Origin: Drechslerella dactyloides
Taxonomy: Eukaryota > Ascomycota > Orbiliomycetes > Orbiliales > Orbiliaceae
Assembly (NCBI GenBank): GCA_020064725.1
Contig: JAGTWJ010000013.1
Coordinates: forward strand, 806,001 to 870,000
Direction of reading: 5' to 3'
Length of the DNA stretch: 64,000 nt
A model generated the notes under the pieces. It had not been told where the DNA came from, did no database searches, and saw nothing but the letters and a program-made list of their open reading frames with translations. This document shows positions 34,493-46,542 of the stretch, piece after piece. Every line of letters begins with the position of its first letter. Position 1 is the first letter of the stretch. The position numbers were made by a program, and so were the translations under genes.

Positions 34493-37413
34493 GGTATAGG
34501 AAGTCCCCCGGTGCGAGAAGTTTATATTAGGGTGGTGAGTTACAGTGTGATGAGTATTGGAATATTGTGTAGTCAGGAGAGCCCAAAGCTGTGAATTTAT
34601 AACCCCCAGCCTCTTGTGTCAGATATTCATTTGAATCCTATAGAAGATGGAGGCCAATCGCCCATTCGGCCGCTGGTATCCGAACAATAAACCACCTTCG
34701 AATTCGAGGTGTGTGAATATTCACGCAACAGACCGAGTTTAAACGTTTCCGTCACACCAGACTGATGGATTGCGAGTTGCAGCGTGGAAAAATATGATGT
34801 TGTGATTGGGTATACCCAAGCATACATATAAGTGAATGTCACTTTCTATTTTCAAGGTCCTATATCGTCAGTATTAAGATAAAGATCTAACGGCATTCGG
34901 GAGGCGACGCTACAACAGACTGTAGTTATTGATATTTGTCCGCGACCGAATTATGATACTTCCTTGCAAACGTAGATACCATATTCCCTTGGTGGCAATT
35001 GGATGTCGACCCATATGTCTTCGTCTACGAGTCTGAGGGAATTGATCAAGATCAGTGCCGATATACAGCAACTCCAGCTCGTATAGCTATATAGCAATCT
35101 TGAAATTGGTTATCTGCTCGACGAATATCTGAAGTTCATTACTCGCGGATGCACATGGGGGTGTATGTAAGTCCCACACACGTGATATCTTTCTGCGCAT
35201 TGAGGGTAGTTTCCGGAATCTACCTTGCGAGCCCTTCGGACAAAATTCCCGAACCCCTGTTCAGATACCCTAACCAAGGGGCACTTTATAGATTAGGATG
35301 TATATTACTGTCATTATATTTGAAAGCATTTTCACGTAGAACAGTACCACTTTATCGTTCCTTGCAAGTTGCGACATTAAATAATGGTGTGATACACAAC
35401 TATGTCCCTCTCATAATATATATATCTATGATGGTTGATTGTGCAAATTTGGCTGCAATGTGCAACCATAGTAGCTGTAAACCCTCCCTTCTTATTTCTC
35501 TACTCATGCAGGGATTATATTGCACCATATAAGGATGCAGAATGCGAGAGCGCTCTGCCACAGAATCGGACGGTAGGATATAGGATTACGTAAAGGTACT
35601 TCTATATCAAGATCGTATTTTGATAAGGTTGTGCTCCGATAAGCATCAAAGGAAAAATTCTAGGTGGAAGAGATTTAGAGAGTGCGTCAATATTGTATGC
35701 AATCACCCGGGGTATTCCTGCCTGTGTCCTCTCCCGCCTACGGTTGCCAAACTTTCCTATATCACTTTTTATAGCATATATTGTCAATTATAGCTGGGAT
35801 GCAAGGATCCCATGCAAGTATCCCGATATGGGTTTGTGGACAATGGGAACTTAGTAATCAAATAGTTTCCATCGTTGGATCACGTTGCTGGCCCACTAGC
35901 TTGAGATATATATGTAGCCCTGCTGTTTAAAATACGAACGCCATAGACGTCAATATTGAATTGAGGATAGGTAGCCTTCACTGGCTAGTAGCAGGAGGTT
36001 TGAGCCAGTGGTAATGTGGCAATTCATCTCAGTTGGATGGAGAATTTCCATTTGAGCCTTGACTATATATGATCCACAGATGCCTACTAGAGCAGGTACA
36101 CTGGAGCGAAATTTCTCAATATTGCTGGCCAGACTCTACCCCGACAACATTACAATTAACGCTAGAGCTTTTGATACTACCGGCCTTCCTTCCTTACCAC
36201 CCCCGATATTAGATGTCCTACCGAGAAACTCAACCTCACCGATTCCGCAGAAATCTAAGAGTATAGAGGCCCATCTCCTCTGTTTTTTTTCTTTCGCTAT
36301 ATTGGGCCTGGCTTATAGCGTTCTTTTTCACTGTCCAAGCCCTTGAAGAATAAAGAGATAAGGTAGTAAATAAATCAATAAAGCAAATTGAAAACTAGTT
36401 TCGTGTCAAGTTCGACATGATATAAGGTACATTTAAGTAACACCTGATCAGCTGAAGCGTAAGGCCATTCAGAACTAGCCGAAGGATCATACCCATAAAC
36501 TATTTGCCATAAATACGTATGCGTACGAAAGACTCACTTATGGTGATCGCAATATAGAAACAGCTCCTCTTATATATGAGATAGGAAATAATCGGGAGAA
36601 GAATAGGTTATAAAACACGGCTTAACCCTTGGATGGCCAGTTACTAGCTATGGCTATAGCGATGGCGTTGCGGCGCTCGAGCCGTTTCGCTGGCGCTGGA
36701 GTCATCTATTCTAACCATCCATATTGTAAACCTGGTATGACTGTGCTAATTGAATATTGAGACTGGGTTAAATAAACATATACAAGCCCTTAGAAGCCCT
36801 CACTACATGCAGTCGATGCCCTCAGCGATGAGTGGACGGGGATCTAAAGGATCTCAACTCCAAGGCGTTGCGGTGTTAACTCAAGAAAAAGTTTAGACTC
36901 GGAACTACAGATTTGAGCATCAGGGTGTTACGGATCCAGAACAAATTGGCCTTGTTACACGGTTGCATTCATATTTGCGTACAAGACGCAATATTTATAT
37001 ATGGGCAATCTTTGTTGCCCGCCTAGCCTTATACTGATTTTCGGCCAAATTTGTCTGCTCTACCTCTACAAGCGACAAATCCGCAGAGACCACACCTCGA
37101 ATCTGAGTTTCCAACTCTACAGAGCCGTATTTCAGAGTTATAAAAGTACGCCTAGCTAGCAACTAGGGCTATATTATAGTGAGATCCTTGATCTCGAAAT
37201 TATATCAAAGAAAGAAGCTCAAGCCCCCAATTCAAAGCGTAGTTTCTCTTCGCTGGCGCCTCTTGCGAGCCCTCCATTTACATACATGGCTATCCCAAAT
37301 GCCGCCTGTACTTCGTTCTCATGTATTCAAGCCCTCGCCCTCTCCCAACCCTCAATACTAAGATCCTAGTCTCGCCCTCGTCACTCATAGAGTATATTCT
37401 AGCTAGTAGATAC
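34493..37413. other. Gene-poor AT-rich stretch (2.9 kb)
   Basis: No gene supported. The sequence is AT-rich with many TATATA runs and short stop-ridden frames. The frame at 35149-35532 has no domain or start context. A perfect 8-bp stem (CACTGGCT/AGCCAGTG) with a loop of about 17 bases lies at 35,979-36,011. The composition suggests decayed repeat DNA. Confidence 0.45.
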
Positions 37414-39427
37414 TCACTCATCTTTGTTGATTGCCGACTTTGTTAGTTCAAATTTCCGTTCCTTTGGATGCAGGAAGAGCTGTTCACTAAATTGCATACT
37501 GTCATCTGTACAAGACTCAGCCAGTGCAACCTCAGGGAACAACATAAACATGAATGCGACGAAAAATCGCAGTTCCGCGACAGCCAAATTTTGTCCAAGA
37601 CACGCTATGAGTTGGCTTAGGTTAGAGAATCTCAGATATAGCAGAAGCAGTCTTCTGGTGGTTGTTCTTCTAGCTATAGGGAGTAGGATTTCAGGCATTT
37701 AATTCACCGTTGGACTTACGTCTCGACGCTCCGCCAAAGGTCAGTATGACAGCTTCCATATCTTTGGTCGGATTAATCCATCTTTCGGGCTTGAAACTAT
37801 ATTAAAAAGATGAAGTTAGAAAAGTCTCTGTAGGCCGTACATAAGGTCCATTGTATGCATATTATATGCAAGAACTTACAGCAGTGGGTCCTCAAAGATA
37901 TCTGGGTCCCGGTGTACGGTGTATGTTGGGACGGAAACTTCGGTGCCTGTCGGAATAAAATAGGGTCCCAACTGTCGCCCGCCTCCTCCAACTGGCACCT
38001 CTCTTGGCAAGCTGAACTGTACTGGCGCGTATAATCTTAACGACTCTTTGATAACAACCGTCAGGTATGGTAGATTTCTCAAATGCTCATCTGTGAGCCA
38101 GTCGAGGTCGTCACTGTCAATTTCGGTAACTCCAACTGTATTAGCAAGGGCACGCAACTCCTCCTCTACTTTGCGACGAATTCTAACATCCTTCAAGATG
38201 CGCCAAATTAGGTACGTTGACGAAATGGCAGTGCTATCGCCTCCTACCGCCGTTATCACCAAAGATTCATCGCTTAACTCGGCCGCGTTCAATCTGTTCT
38301 TAACTTGAGAGTCGCTCATATCCGCCACCAATTTCGCAAAACAAGGCGGCCTTGCAACGAGCTTGCCATGTCTATAAGAATATATCATTTCTGAGACATT
38401 TGCGAGAGCGGCATTGGTGTGTGTGAACATTCGTTTTTCAGTGTTGAGGAACCACTGTAGAGTTGGATATGGGATGAGAGATAGAAACCCTCTGGCTTTT
38501 GTGATGATCGCAAATAAATAAGGTATAGCCCTAGTAGCCAACAAGGCTTGGGAATCCTTGATGAAAGGGTGGACCTAGAAAGCATAATAATCGTCAGATA
38601 CACCTCCAGCTTAAAATAGCTAAAGAGCCAGTGGCATTGCAATATGTCCATAGGCAAAAAGGCACAGTTAAACAGAGATACAACAGGCCGCAGGTTGAAT
38701 TAGGAGTTGCACAACCGCGGTTTTGTCCGTGACAGGTTTCTGTCCTTTCAAAAAAACAATTGTTTACTGCAAAGCTATGAAAATGTGTGATTCTCACCGT
38801 TTCGGCATCCACCATGCCAAAGTCATGGCCAAAGCAAAGCTCTCCTACGACATCTAAGGCGGCCAAACGAGACCATCTCATAAAATCCACCGGACTTCCA
38901 CTCGTCTCGATGCGCTCCTTAACCTTGAGAACTCCCTTTTTCACATGCTTGTGGATCACTGTTTCTAAGAGGCCCAGATTTGAAACGGAAAAAAAGTTCC
39001 CATATACCTTGCGGCGAGCCTTATAGGCTTTGTGGTCCGTGATTAAGGGAACGGCATCAAAATCACCGCCGGACAAGCTATACCATGAAGACTTTGGATA
39101 TATATCATGGACACCATGGATCTTCTTGATTGATTCCAGATCCGTGATTGATACACCATTAGGAGTAATACGGACGAATGGCCCGTATTCTTCGTGCAGC
39201 TTATGGATAGCGAGGAATCGATCCCGTTTGATATTCCTCCAGAACCACCAGAATTCGGAGACAGCAGTATACCACGGCCCAGGTATGCCCGCCTTTGCGA
39301 GTGGCGAGAAATAAAGCCTGTAGATGGTATTGGAGGCAATGTAGCCGACTAGAATAACCAGACCTGCCAGCGGAAGATTGCGAGAGCATCGCTCTAAGAA
39401 TGCTTGGAGTAGTGGTTTAAGCTCCAT
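37414..39427 (-). CDS. Cytochrome P450 monooxygenase (530 aa)
   Basis: Four exons: 39427-38798, 38574-37880, 37796-37720 and 37604-37414, all introns GT-AG; the open frame continues above 39427 but begins with TTG. A membrane anchor (LPLAGLVILVGYIASNTIY) is followed by the proline-rich hinge SPLAKAGIPGPW. Hallmarks: I-helix GGDSTAISS (about 321), ExxR in KESLRLY (E387, R390), PERW in FKPERWINP, and the heme loop FGGASRPCLGQ with Cys469, where the usual Gly of FxxGxRxCxG is Ala. It is a microsomal class II fungal P450 of the type that oxidises terpenes or aromatic polyketides. It sits directly downstream of the terpene synthase on the same strand, so tailoring of that terpene is the natural guess. 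The first intron (223 bp) is long but splicing restores the expected VHPFIKDSQALL. Confidence 0.92.
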
Positions 39428-40098
39428 TCGAATCAATTTGGCTTCGATGTGAGTAGCTGTATTAAGATAGGGGCCGTCCAGAGCAGCTTAAGACCAAGAA
39501 ATAGATTCTATGGGGTGGATCTTCAGAAAAAAAAAAAATCTAGGGATGAAGTGATGGGAGCTGATCATTTGAGAACAAAAGCACAGCTCGGCTCAGCTCC
39601 TCTTTAACCAGTGTATCCCCTGACAAATAGTGTGCATGTAATTGAAGGTCGCGAAACGATAGTCGAACCCGACTGTAATCTATATATAGGTTTGCCTTGA
39701 ATTTTTCTGCCGGCTCACATTTATGGTCTCCGTCCATCAATTCTCGAAGTCATAGTCGCTCAAGTATAAGATGGCTATCTGTCGTAGACACGTGCATGTA
39801 AATATCATGTTAAAACCCGGCATGTATCGTGAATGATATTTTCAACAAAATAACCCAAATTTGCTCCTATATAGCTATATATGGCTGTTAATTATCATAT
39901 CAAACGCACCATTATCTATCAAATAATAAGACTAACTCGAGGAACTTTGGGTTTGTTTTCCTGTGTAATGCGCAACCCGACGATATGCAATGGACTGTTA
40001 GTTTAACTATATGAATCTGGCATTCTTAGCCACGAAACTTAATCCTGGCGCAAGTTGTATTGGCCACTGTTGACTCAGCATAACTCTAGACCTCCCTC
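39428..40098. promoter_or_regulatory. Spacer between terpene synthase and P450
   Basis: This 671-bp AT-rich spacer is the promoter and leader of the P450 and the 3' flank of the terpene synthase. It contains an A-run at 39,526-39,538. No gene seen. Spacing is typical of neighbouring genes in a fungal metabolite cluster. Confidence 0.5.
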
Positions 40099-43000
40099 TC
40101 AGTTGCCTACCCTCAGAAGCACCATAATAGCGCGCATGAGCCAGTTGGATTCTTGACACTCTTTCATCCTCAATTCGACACGCTGAAGTTCTTCATGAAT
40201 AGCGCTTTGAAGTCGCTCAAGCACCCCAAGTGTGTACTCCAAGCTCTTCGATCTATTCAGCAATTTCATCAAAAGTTGCTTCTGTTCGGCTGTTAAAGAT
40301 CCCTGGCGAGATCTAAGTTGCAGTAAGCTTTTCATTTGCAGTTGATCTGTATTGTGTATATCACCCTCTGCGCTGGTTAAAGCATGTATGATCATAAGAG
40401 AAAATTTGCCTTCGTCAAGATCTGACAGGTCGCCTTTCGCTTTGCTATACTGGAGCAGAAAGTCAACATCGAAGGATAGTTCGACCAATACATATAGGCA
40501 ACTTACAGTCGCAGAAGAAAGATTTTGATAGTCGTCCCGAATTTGAAAAAACCGTCCCATAAGTAAGAGCACTTGCTGAACATCAAGGTCCCTACATTTA
40601 GAGCGAATAAATGAGTTGAATGGTATGGAAGCCTCTGATCCAGGGAAACAAACCTGTTTTGAGTTGCCTCAAGTTGCATCAAACGACATGCCATTTTGAA
40701 GAGCCCTCCCGTCTCTAGCTTTTTTGTTTTTTTTAATAATCTACGCTAATTCTGGCAGTGATAGAAGCGTACTTACTTCCATCAATCATTCGAATATAGT
40801 CTTCCACTGAGGGACAGTTCGAGAAGAAAGTCCAATTGAGATCAAAGCCTTGACCAACGTGAAGATTTCGCAATTCATCTAATCATAGCACGTTGCCAAC
40901 AACCACTTAGCTTAGCTCAGTGCGTAATAGTTATATCGCCAGAAATATTGGCATTCCGACAAAGGGATTCCAACACACCGGTAAAGATGGCGATCGCTTC
41001 ACTTTTGTGTGGAAGTTTTTGAACCTCTTGAAGAGCTTTCACGAATAGGAAGTTTGCTGCGTTTATAGATTGAGAAGTTCCAAATACCATGTGCGCGGCA
41101 GGATTCCCCCGGCGCAAGGGAGAATCGTCTTCAATGTCGTCGATACTACTCCATCGTTCAGAATTAGTGTGTGCGCAAAATAAGTAGGAGTAGCCTCTAT
41201 GGAAAGGATCTAGTAGTACGCCATATAGGCTCGCGATTACACTTACATCAGCGACGAGCTATGTAGGATGTCTACTATATCCGTGATTATGTCCACAGAC
41301 GATTGTGGAGCCTGATAATAGATATCAAGTGCATTTATTGCGTAATGGCGAATCTTCTTGGAAGGAAGCGACTTGACATATTCGAACGGCTTCAGAACCA
41401 ACTGCGCGAGATAATAAAATCAGAATCGGACGAGAGAGAATGGGATAAGCCATTAGATACAACCTCTTCAGAAAGATTTGAGTAATGTGTAGTCCAAGGC
41501 GACGGGATTGGTTGTGATTTGAGTGATTCATCATCGGACGTTAACAATGTTGATTCATCTGTGATATTTGGACCATAAACACTTTGAACAGCACAAACAA
41601 ACCACCTAGATATATTAAAAGCGAGAGACTACTTACCTGAAAAGTTCTCGCTGATCTGAGATGACGAAGTCGATTCTTCGCTATAGTGCTTTTGCACGTA
41701 GCCATTGACAAGATGGTCGGCGACTGCACTGGCACTTTCTATTTCGCTCGGTGTGGTTGTGGAACAACTATTGATCGTGCTATAGTCGCCTAATGTTTTT
41801 CCATCCCTCAACGGGAAATCCCTCAACTTATGCTCCGGCTTGGGACAGAAGGGGCTATCCGCATCGTAGTTGTAGCGAGGATGGCCCGTATGCCATACCA
41901 AATTTCCGCTGACCATATGGTCAATCCCCGAGATATACTTTCGAATGTCATGCGGGAGCTTTGTATTATCTAATAATTGTTGGCGAAGCTCCAGATATTT
42001 TCCCTCAAGCTCTAGAATCTTCTTCTTGGCTATCTCTTTTGCCTCAGAAACAGTAACATCGTGTGTGCGTAATATAATGTAAACCGCACTAGCCGGAATC
42101 GCTGATTGATTTAACTTGATTCTTGCTATCCATTCTCTTTCAACTGAAAGGATATCATTAACAATTGCGCTGAGATAGCCGCCTAGCTTGTCAAGCGGAA
42201 GCACCGCATCGTACAACTCATCTGTTAGGGTGATATCGTATAAGTGGGGAATTAGATGAGATGTCGCTCTTCGGGTTCAAGTTGTCAGTTACACGCTGCA
42301 AATGAAAGGATTGTTGAAGATTACCAGACACTTACTTCCATCCAAAAGTGTAATACCTCTCCACCAAATATTCGTCCAGGTCTAGTATCTCGAGGTCCTT
42401 AAGCTGGTGAGTCTCCAGTGAGCGTGAAAGCCATCCCCCATAGGCTTGTGCAAACTCGGTGAATGCAGGAAAGGCATTCACGTAATCCACTATCGCTTTG
42501 CCTTGGAGCTGATTTAGAATGATCTTGAACTTTTTCTGCATTGCTTCCCTCTTCTCTGGTTCTATCTCGAGCTAGATCGGTCACGTTGTTAGGCCTGGCC
42601 AAACGCACGAGATGTATTATCTGGGAGACTACGTCACGCATACCATAAGATCTTCATCCATCCAGTCTGATTCCGAGATACCATGTTAGTCACATCCAGG
42701 ATCAGTTACCTTGGATCCTCGTACCAAGATCATGTTGCAAATAAATTCTCCAGAAGGAGGGAAGTATGGAAAAATAGAGTGCAGATAGCACTTACCGTCT
42801 TGTATGAATCCAATCTCAAATATTTGACTCAACGCTAGCACCTTTTCTGGATCCGCCTCCGGGAGAAGGAGAGAATTGACTGGGCCATTTGGGCTCAGTG
42901 ACCCATCGCGGACCCAGCATCCTCCTCGAGCATACCATTCTTTTCGGACCTGTAGTTGCAGCTCAATCTCCTTGGCTTCGTGGAGAGAGACGCGGGGCTC

Positions 43001-43105
43001 TAGAGAGAGGAAATAGCCATCTAAACGGTCCGAGGGAGTAGGGCGAGGGTGCTTGGGCGGCATAGGCGCCTTGATGAAGGCACGCTTAGATCTTGTTGCT
43101 GTCAT
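40099..43105 (-). CDS. Chimeric terpene synthase: class I cyclase plus prenyl diphosphate synthase (739 aa)
   Basis: Bifunctional fungal type (fusicoccadiene and ophiobolin F synthases belong here): the C-terminal half makes a C20 or C25 prenyl diphosphate and the N-terminal half cyclises it. Eleven exons: 43105-42796, 42666-42644, 42571-42336, 42268-41637, 41558-41461, 41401-41247, 41145-40979, 40878-40777, 40714-40654, 40591-40507, 40449-40099; every phase agrees. Cyclase motifs: DDWMDE (103-108, split by intron 1, remainder on a 23-nt exon), NDILSVERE (227-235; N227, S231, E235) and PRY (R321-Y322). A Ser/Thr-rich linker follows. Prenyltransferase motifs: LKPFEYVKSLPSKKIR, DDIED (487-491), LHVGQGFDLNW, FFQIRDDYQNLSS (DDYQN 614-618) and YSKAKGDLSDLDEGKFSL. 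Both sites look intact, so it is probably active. Product chain length cannot be told. Intron acceptors before exons 4 and 5 are weaker than the rest. Confidence 0.95.
42644..42666 (-). other. 23-nt microexon carrying cyclase metal-binding residues
   Basis: Exon 2 of the terpene synthase encodes only the end of the aspartate-rich motif (second Asp, then WMDEDLM). It has TCAG before and GTATGC after, and its phases (1 in, 0 out) match the flanking exons. Automatic gene finders are likely to miss it. Confidence 0.85.
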
Positions 43106-43711
43106 TCTAGAAAGCAGGCCCAAAATAATGGAGAGAATGAAGTCAAAATATGATTGAAGAAACATCCAGATTGTGTTATTCGAAGACTTCGATATCGCCC
43201 GTGATAAGATCCAAGAATTTAGTGCTCGCTGGAGACTATTCGGTAAAATCTCAGTCAACTAGGTGCCCTTCAGCACTGGTATGCCGTGTCAGAAACCTAC
43301 CAGATGCTGTATATTTATGGAGGAATATCAAGAGAATGGATTGTCTATCTGTCTCCCTTACACCCTACACACTCCAAGTCTCGACACCAACAAAGCTTGG
43401 TGGTTACCACAATCTTGGCAGCACCAGACAAAAGCGCAGTATCGAGACTGTGCAGGCTGCATATCATTAGAAACATCTAATCGCGACTATTTGGTTGTTC
43501 ACAAAGCGAAAATTTTTCTTCCTGTCGATATGATACAGCCCTATCGTCTCGTGAACCAAACTGCAACAGTGAAGAGAGCTCTAAGCTGTTTCCTGCAAGC
43601 AATAATACTGGCATCTTATACCCCCATTGAGATCAAGGCAGTTGCCGACAAGAGGGCTCCTCCTCAGCTGAGCTTAAAAAAGTTAAGACGCGCGCCAGTG
43701 CACCACTAGTG

Positions 43712-44276
43712 TTGTCTCGTAAACAAGACGCCGTCTTCCATCTGTGTAACTATGCGCGACTTGTCCCTACGAGGTAAGCGTTGCCAAGTGTACTGCAGTT
43801 TTAGTCTCGGGGACGGGGGAACGCTTAGTCTCAGTGGCGCAAATCCTAAGGAACGCTATTCTTTGTTTCTCCCAATACGGATACTTCCGGCCTTATGATC
43901 GGTCGATCAGCGAGATCTCGCGTAATTGTTCCACCATGACCGGGTGACAAAAATCTGGGCAACGAGACGCGAGGTACCATCAAATCTGAGATACTAAAGC
44001 TTAACGGTCCATCAATTTCTCAAAAACACACAAAAAAATATCTCTTAAGTATACTAAGAGACCAGTAGAGTCTCCTCTTCTTGAAGATTCTTTTGATTCC
44101 AATATTGCTGTACTTTTCTCTATTATATTTGTTATGATCGTGAGTTGAACGTCCGTCGCATCAGATTTACCGAAAGAATTTGGATTGGCTTTTATCATTC
44201 GGAGACCTAGCCTCGACCTTAATTGTCGTAGCTATAGCTACTCCTTCGTGCGTCCAGCTTCTGGCCTGCGAGACAA
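43712..44276. repeat. Possible longer MITE-like element
   Basis: The left end TTGTCTCGTAAACAAGACGC at 43,712 and the inverted right end, reading TTGTCTCGCAGGCCAGAAG on the other strand and ending at 44,276, could bound a 565-bp non-coding element. Only the first 8 bases match exactly, so these may instead be two unrelated termini. Confidence 0.3.
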
Positions 44277-45781
44277 AGCTACTCTAGAGGAAAGTGTCGG
44301 CACTTACAAACGATTATACGGACCATTACTGAGAGTAACCCGTTATATCTCCGTTTTTTTTAAATTAAATGGTGAAAATGCCATCCAGATACTACAACAA
44401 AATACAGTGACAACATTATTAAAACAGATAGAAAACGCGTATATATCGGATTAAAATGATATACCAATCTAATTAGCTAGATGCAACTGTTTGCAAATCC
44501 CCAACCTTTCCCATAGAGTACCTGCTTACATAAAGACTAGATAGGTTTTATACTAGTCTCGAAAAATAAACCCTCTCTTGCCACTTTCGTACCCGCCTTT
44601 CGACGTATACAAGATTTGCTGCCGGTTCTACCAAAACAGGAACCCAACTGGTAGGAGGAACGGCTGCTCTCCTGGAAAGGGTCCTTTTTGACAACGTTAC
44701 ATAATCAATTCATTATATTACATGGTCTCGTAACCCAAAATGCCATCCAGTCATTGAGAATCTCCTATTTGGCTTTATTACATTGCAACTACGCCTTTTC
44801 ACAATCTGAAAACAGGGTTTCGATTGCTTAGCTCTGATCCCTGTGGTTTATTCAGCCGTCGCGGGCCACATTCGTGGTCCCTAGCGCTCTGACTTCGAGA
44901 CTAGCTTAGCTCAATAAAAGAACATATGACAATCTAACTCTTCATCATGGTTGCTGGGATTATTGTGAGAGCCAATACTTTTCTATAAAGTATTAAGACT
45001 GATACGATGCTACTGTTGCGGCGCGGGCACCCTACTGGAAGACCATCATATTGCCTTAGGTATAATACATACTTACGTACCCAAGAATGGAGATATACGT
45101 ATCTACTACTAGCTCCTTGTAGAGCTCAGTGAAATGGGTGTGTAGATTGCTTCTACAGGAACTGGCTCCTGAAAAGAGCAGCTAACTGTCGATCTGCCTT
45201 CCCGCTTGTTAACACTTGGTAACAGAGGTATTGGCCGACCTCCTACGTACTTTCCTAGTACCTACCTGCTACCCTAATTGCGGTCCTATGCGCTAATGTT
45301 CCTACCAATCACCCTATCCACTAACTTCTTTAGCTACGGCTCTTCAGGTACAATTACCCAATTTATCCGTGCAGAAAGCATTTTGTGCGCACTCCGAGGA
45401 ATAACGGGGACTGAAAAGATGAAAATAGGCCGGCTAGTAGCAATTGACTAGGTCGCTATTTAGTATCTCCGATTTTTCTTGAACCACATCAGTTCACTTC
45501 TCGAAGTTTTCAGTAGCGCGACCGCATCAATATTTTCTAGTCCCCATTGCAGTTACGCTGCAACCCTACAGCGTAGTTCTGGAATTCAGCAATAATGGTT
45601 GGTGTGGCTCGCTGTCCGCTTCAATCCAATGACAGATACCCATGCACCCGACAAGCTAGCAGCAGGGCAGAATTCCGTGAGCGCCGGTACCACGGTTACA
45701 ATTGACTACGCAACGATATCTCCTTTCCACAAAAAAAAAATCTACGTACATTATATTTCTGTGTATATATGTATTTATTGG

Positions 45782-45857
45782 TTGTCTCGTGAGCTAGACT
45801 GCCCTACTTTACCCGGCTTCGCCAGCCCCAGGACTGGCAGTCTGGTTTACGAGACAA
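45782..45857. mobile_element. Short MITE-like palindromic element, copy B (best preserved)
   Basis: A 76-bp element: left terminus TTGTCTCGTGAGCTAGACTG, right terminus in inverted orientation TTGTCTCGTAAACCAGACTG; 19 of the first 22 positions match. Flanks carry similar TTTATTGG and TTTATTTGG, a possible imperfect target duplication. No coding capacity. Confidence 0.75.
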
Positions 45858-46542
45858 ATTTATTTGGCTTGTATGCTATATAATGACAACAGCTGCCTAA
45901 GTATGGCAAATCCGACCCATATTGCCATCCGGCGGGCCATAACGTGGTCCTTTCCCATCTTGCCCGGTGTAGCGCCCTGCTACTAGTCCTCCCAAGTAAG
46001 CCTGTCAGAATTATGAGACACAACAGTTCTTCTGGACTGTGTCCTCCCGGAACAAACTATCGGATCGGCAAAGCGTCTGCACAGAATCAAGCACAAATTC
46101 TCTCTGGATTAGACACAGTATCGGAAGAAAGCCGGTCCTCTAGGCTCTCACTTCACGAACAGCCCAAACGGCCCGCAGTCTGAGGGGGTGGTACTTGCTT
46201 TTAGGTCCGACCGCCTGATTCTACTGAGTATCAAGTTTGATAGTCGTTTACGAATTCGCTGGAGGACACTCATAGGCTATATCAATATCGGCCGCGTACA
46301 AAAATGAAAATACCATCGAGCGACAGCACTGTATACTATTTTAGACTTATCCATTGCCCCGAGACTAACAAAAAACCACAAATTCATTTACGGGTATATA
46401 TATATTTTGGAAATTCTTCTAAACCGTCATCTGCGTGACCAACGTTACAGGACACACATATGTATGAAATAGTAAAAGAACATAAATGCTGACTTATAGC
46501 CGCAGTAGATAGCCTCTTAGTCATCTTCATCGTAACGCTATC

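Larger units (their letters stand above)
43106..46542. other. Gene-poor stretch (3.4 kb) upstream of terpene synthase
   Basis: No gene supported. The left end is the terpene-synthase promoter. Termini of the small inverted-repeat family occur at 43,544, 43,712, 44,276 and 44,724, plus a complete copy at 45,782. Frames at 43,263-43,709, 44,185-44,454 and 45,599-45,883 have no domain and overlap repeat termini. The rest is AT-rich spacer. Confidence 0.5.

Noticed and set aside
35149..35532. 127-codon plus-strand frame in the gene-poor region
   Set aside because: No recognisable domain; flanked by stops and TA-rich repeats.
43263..43709. 148-codon plus-strand frame upstream of the terpene synthase
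   Set aside because: Overlaps a repeat terminus and the promoter; no family features.
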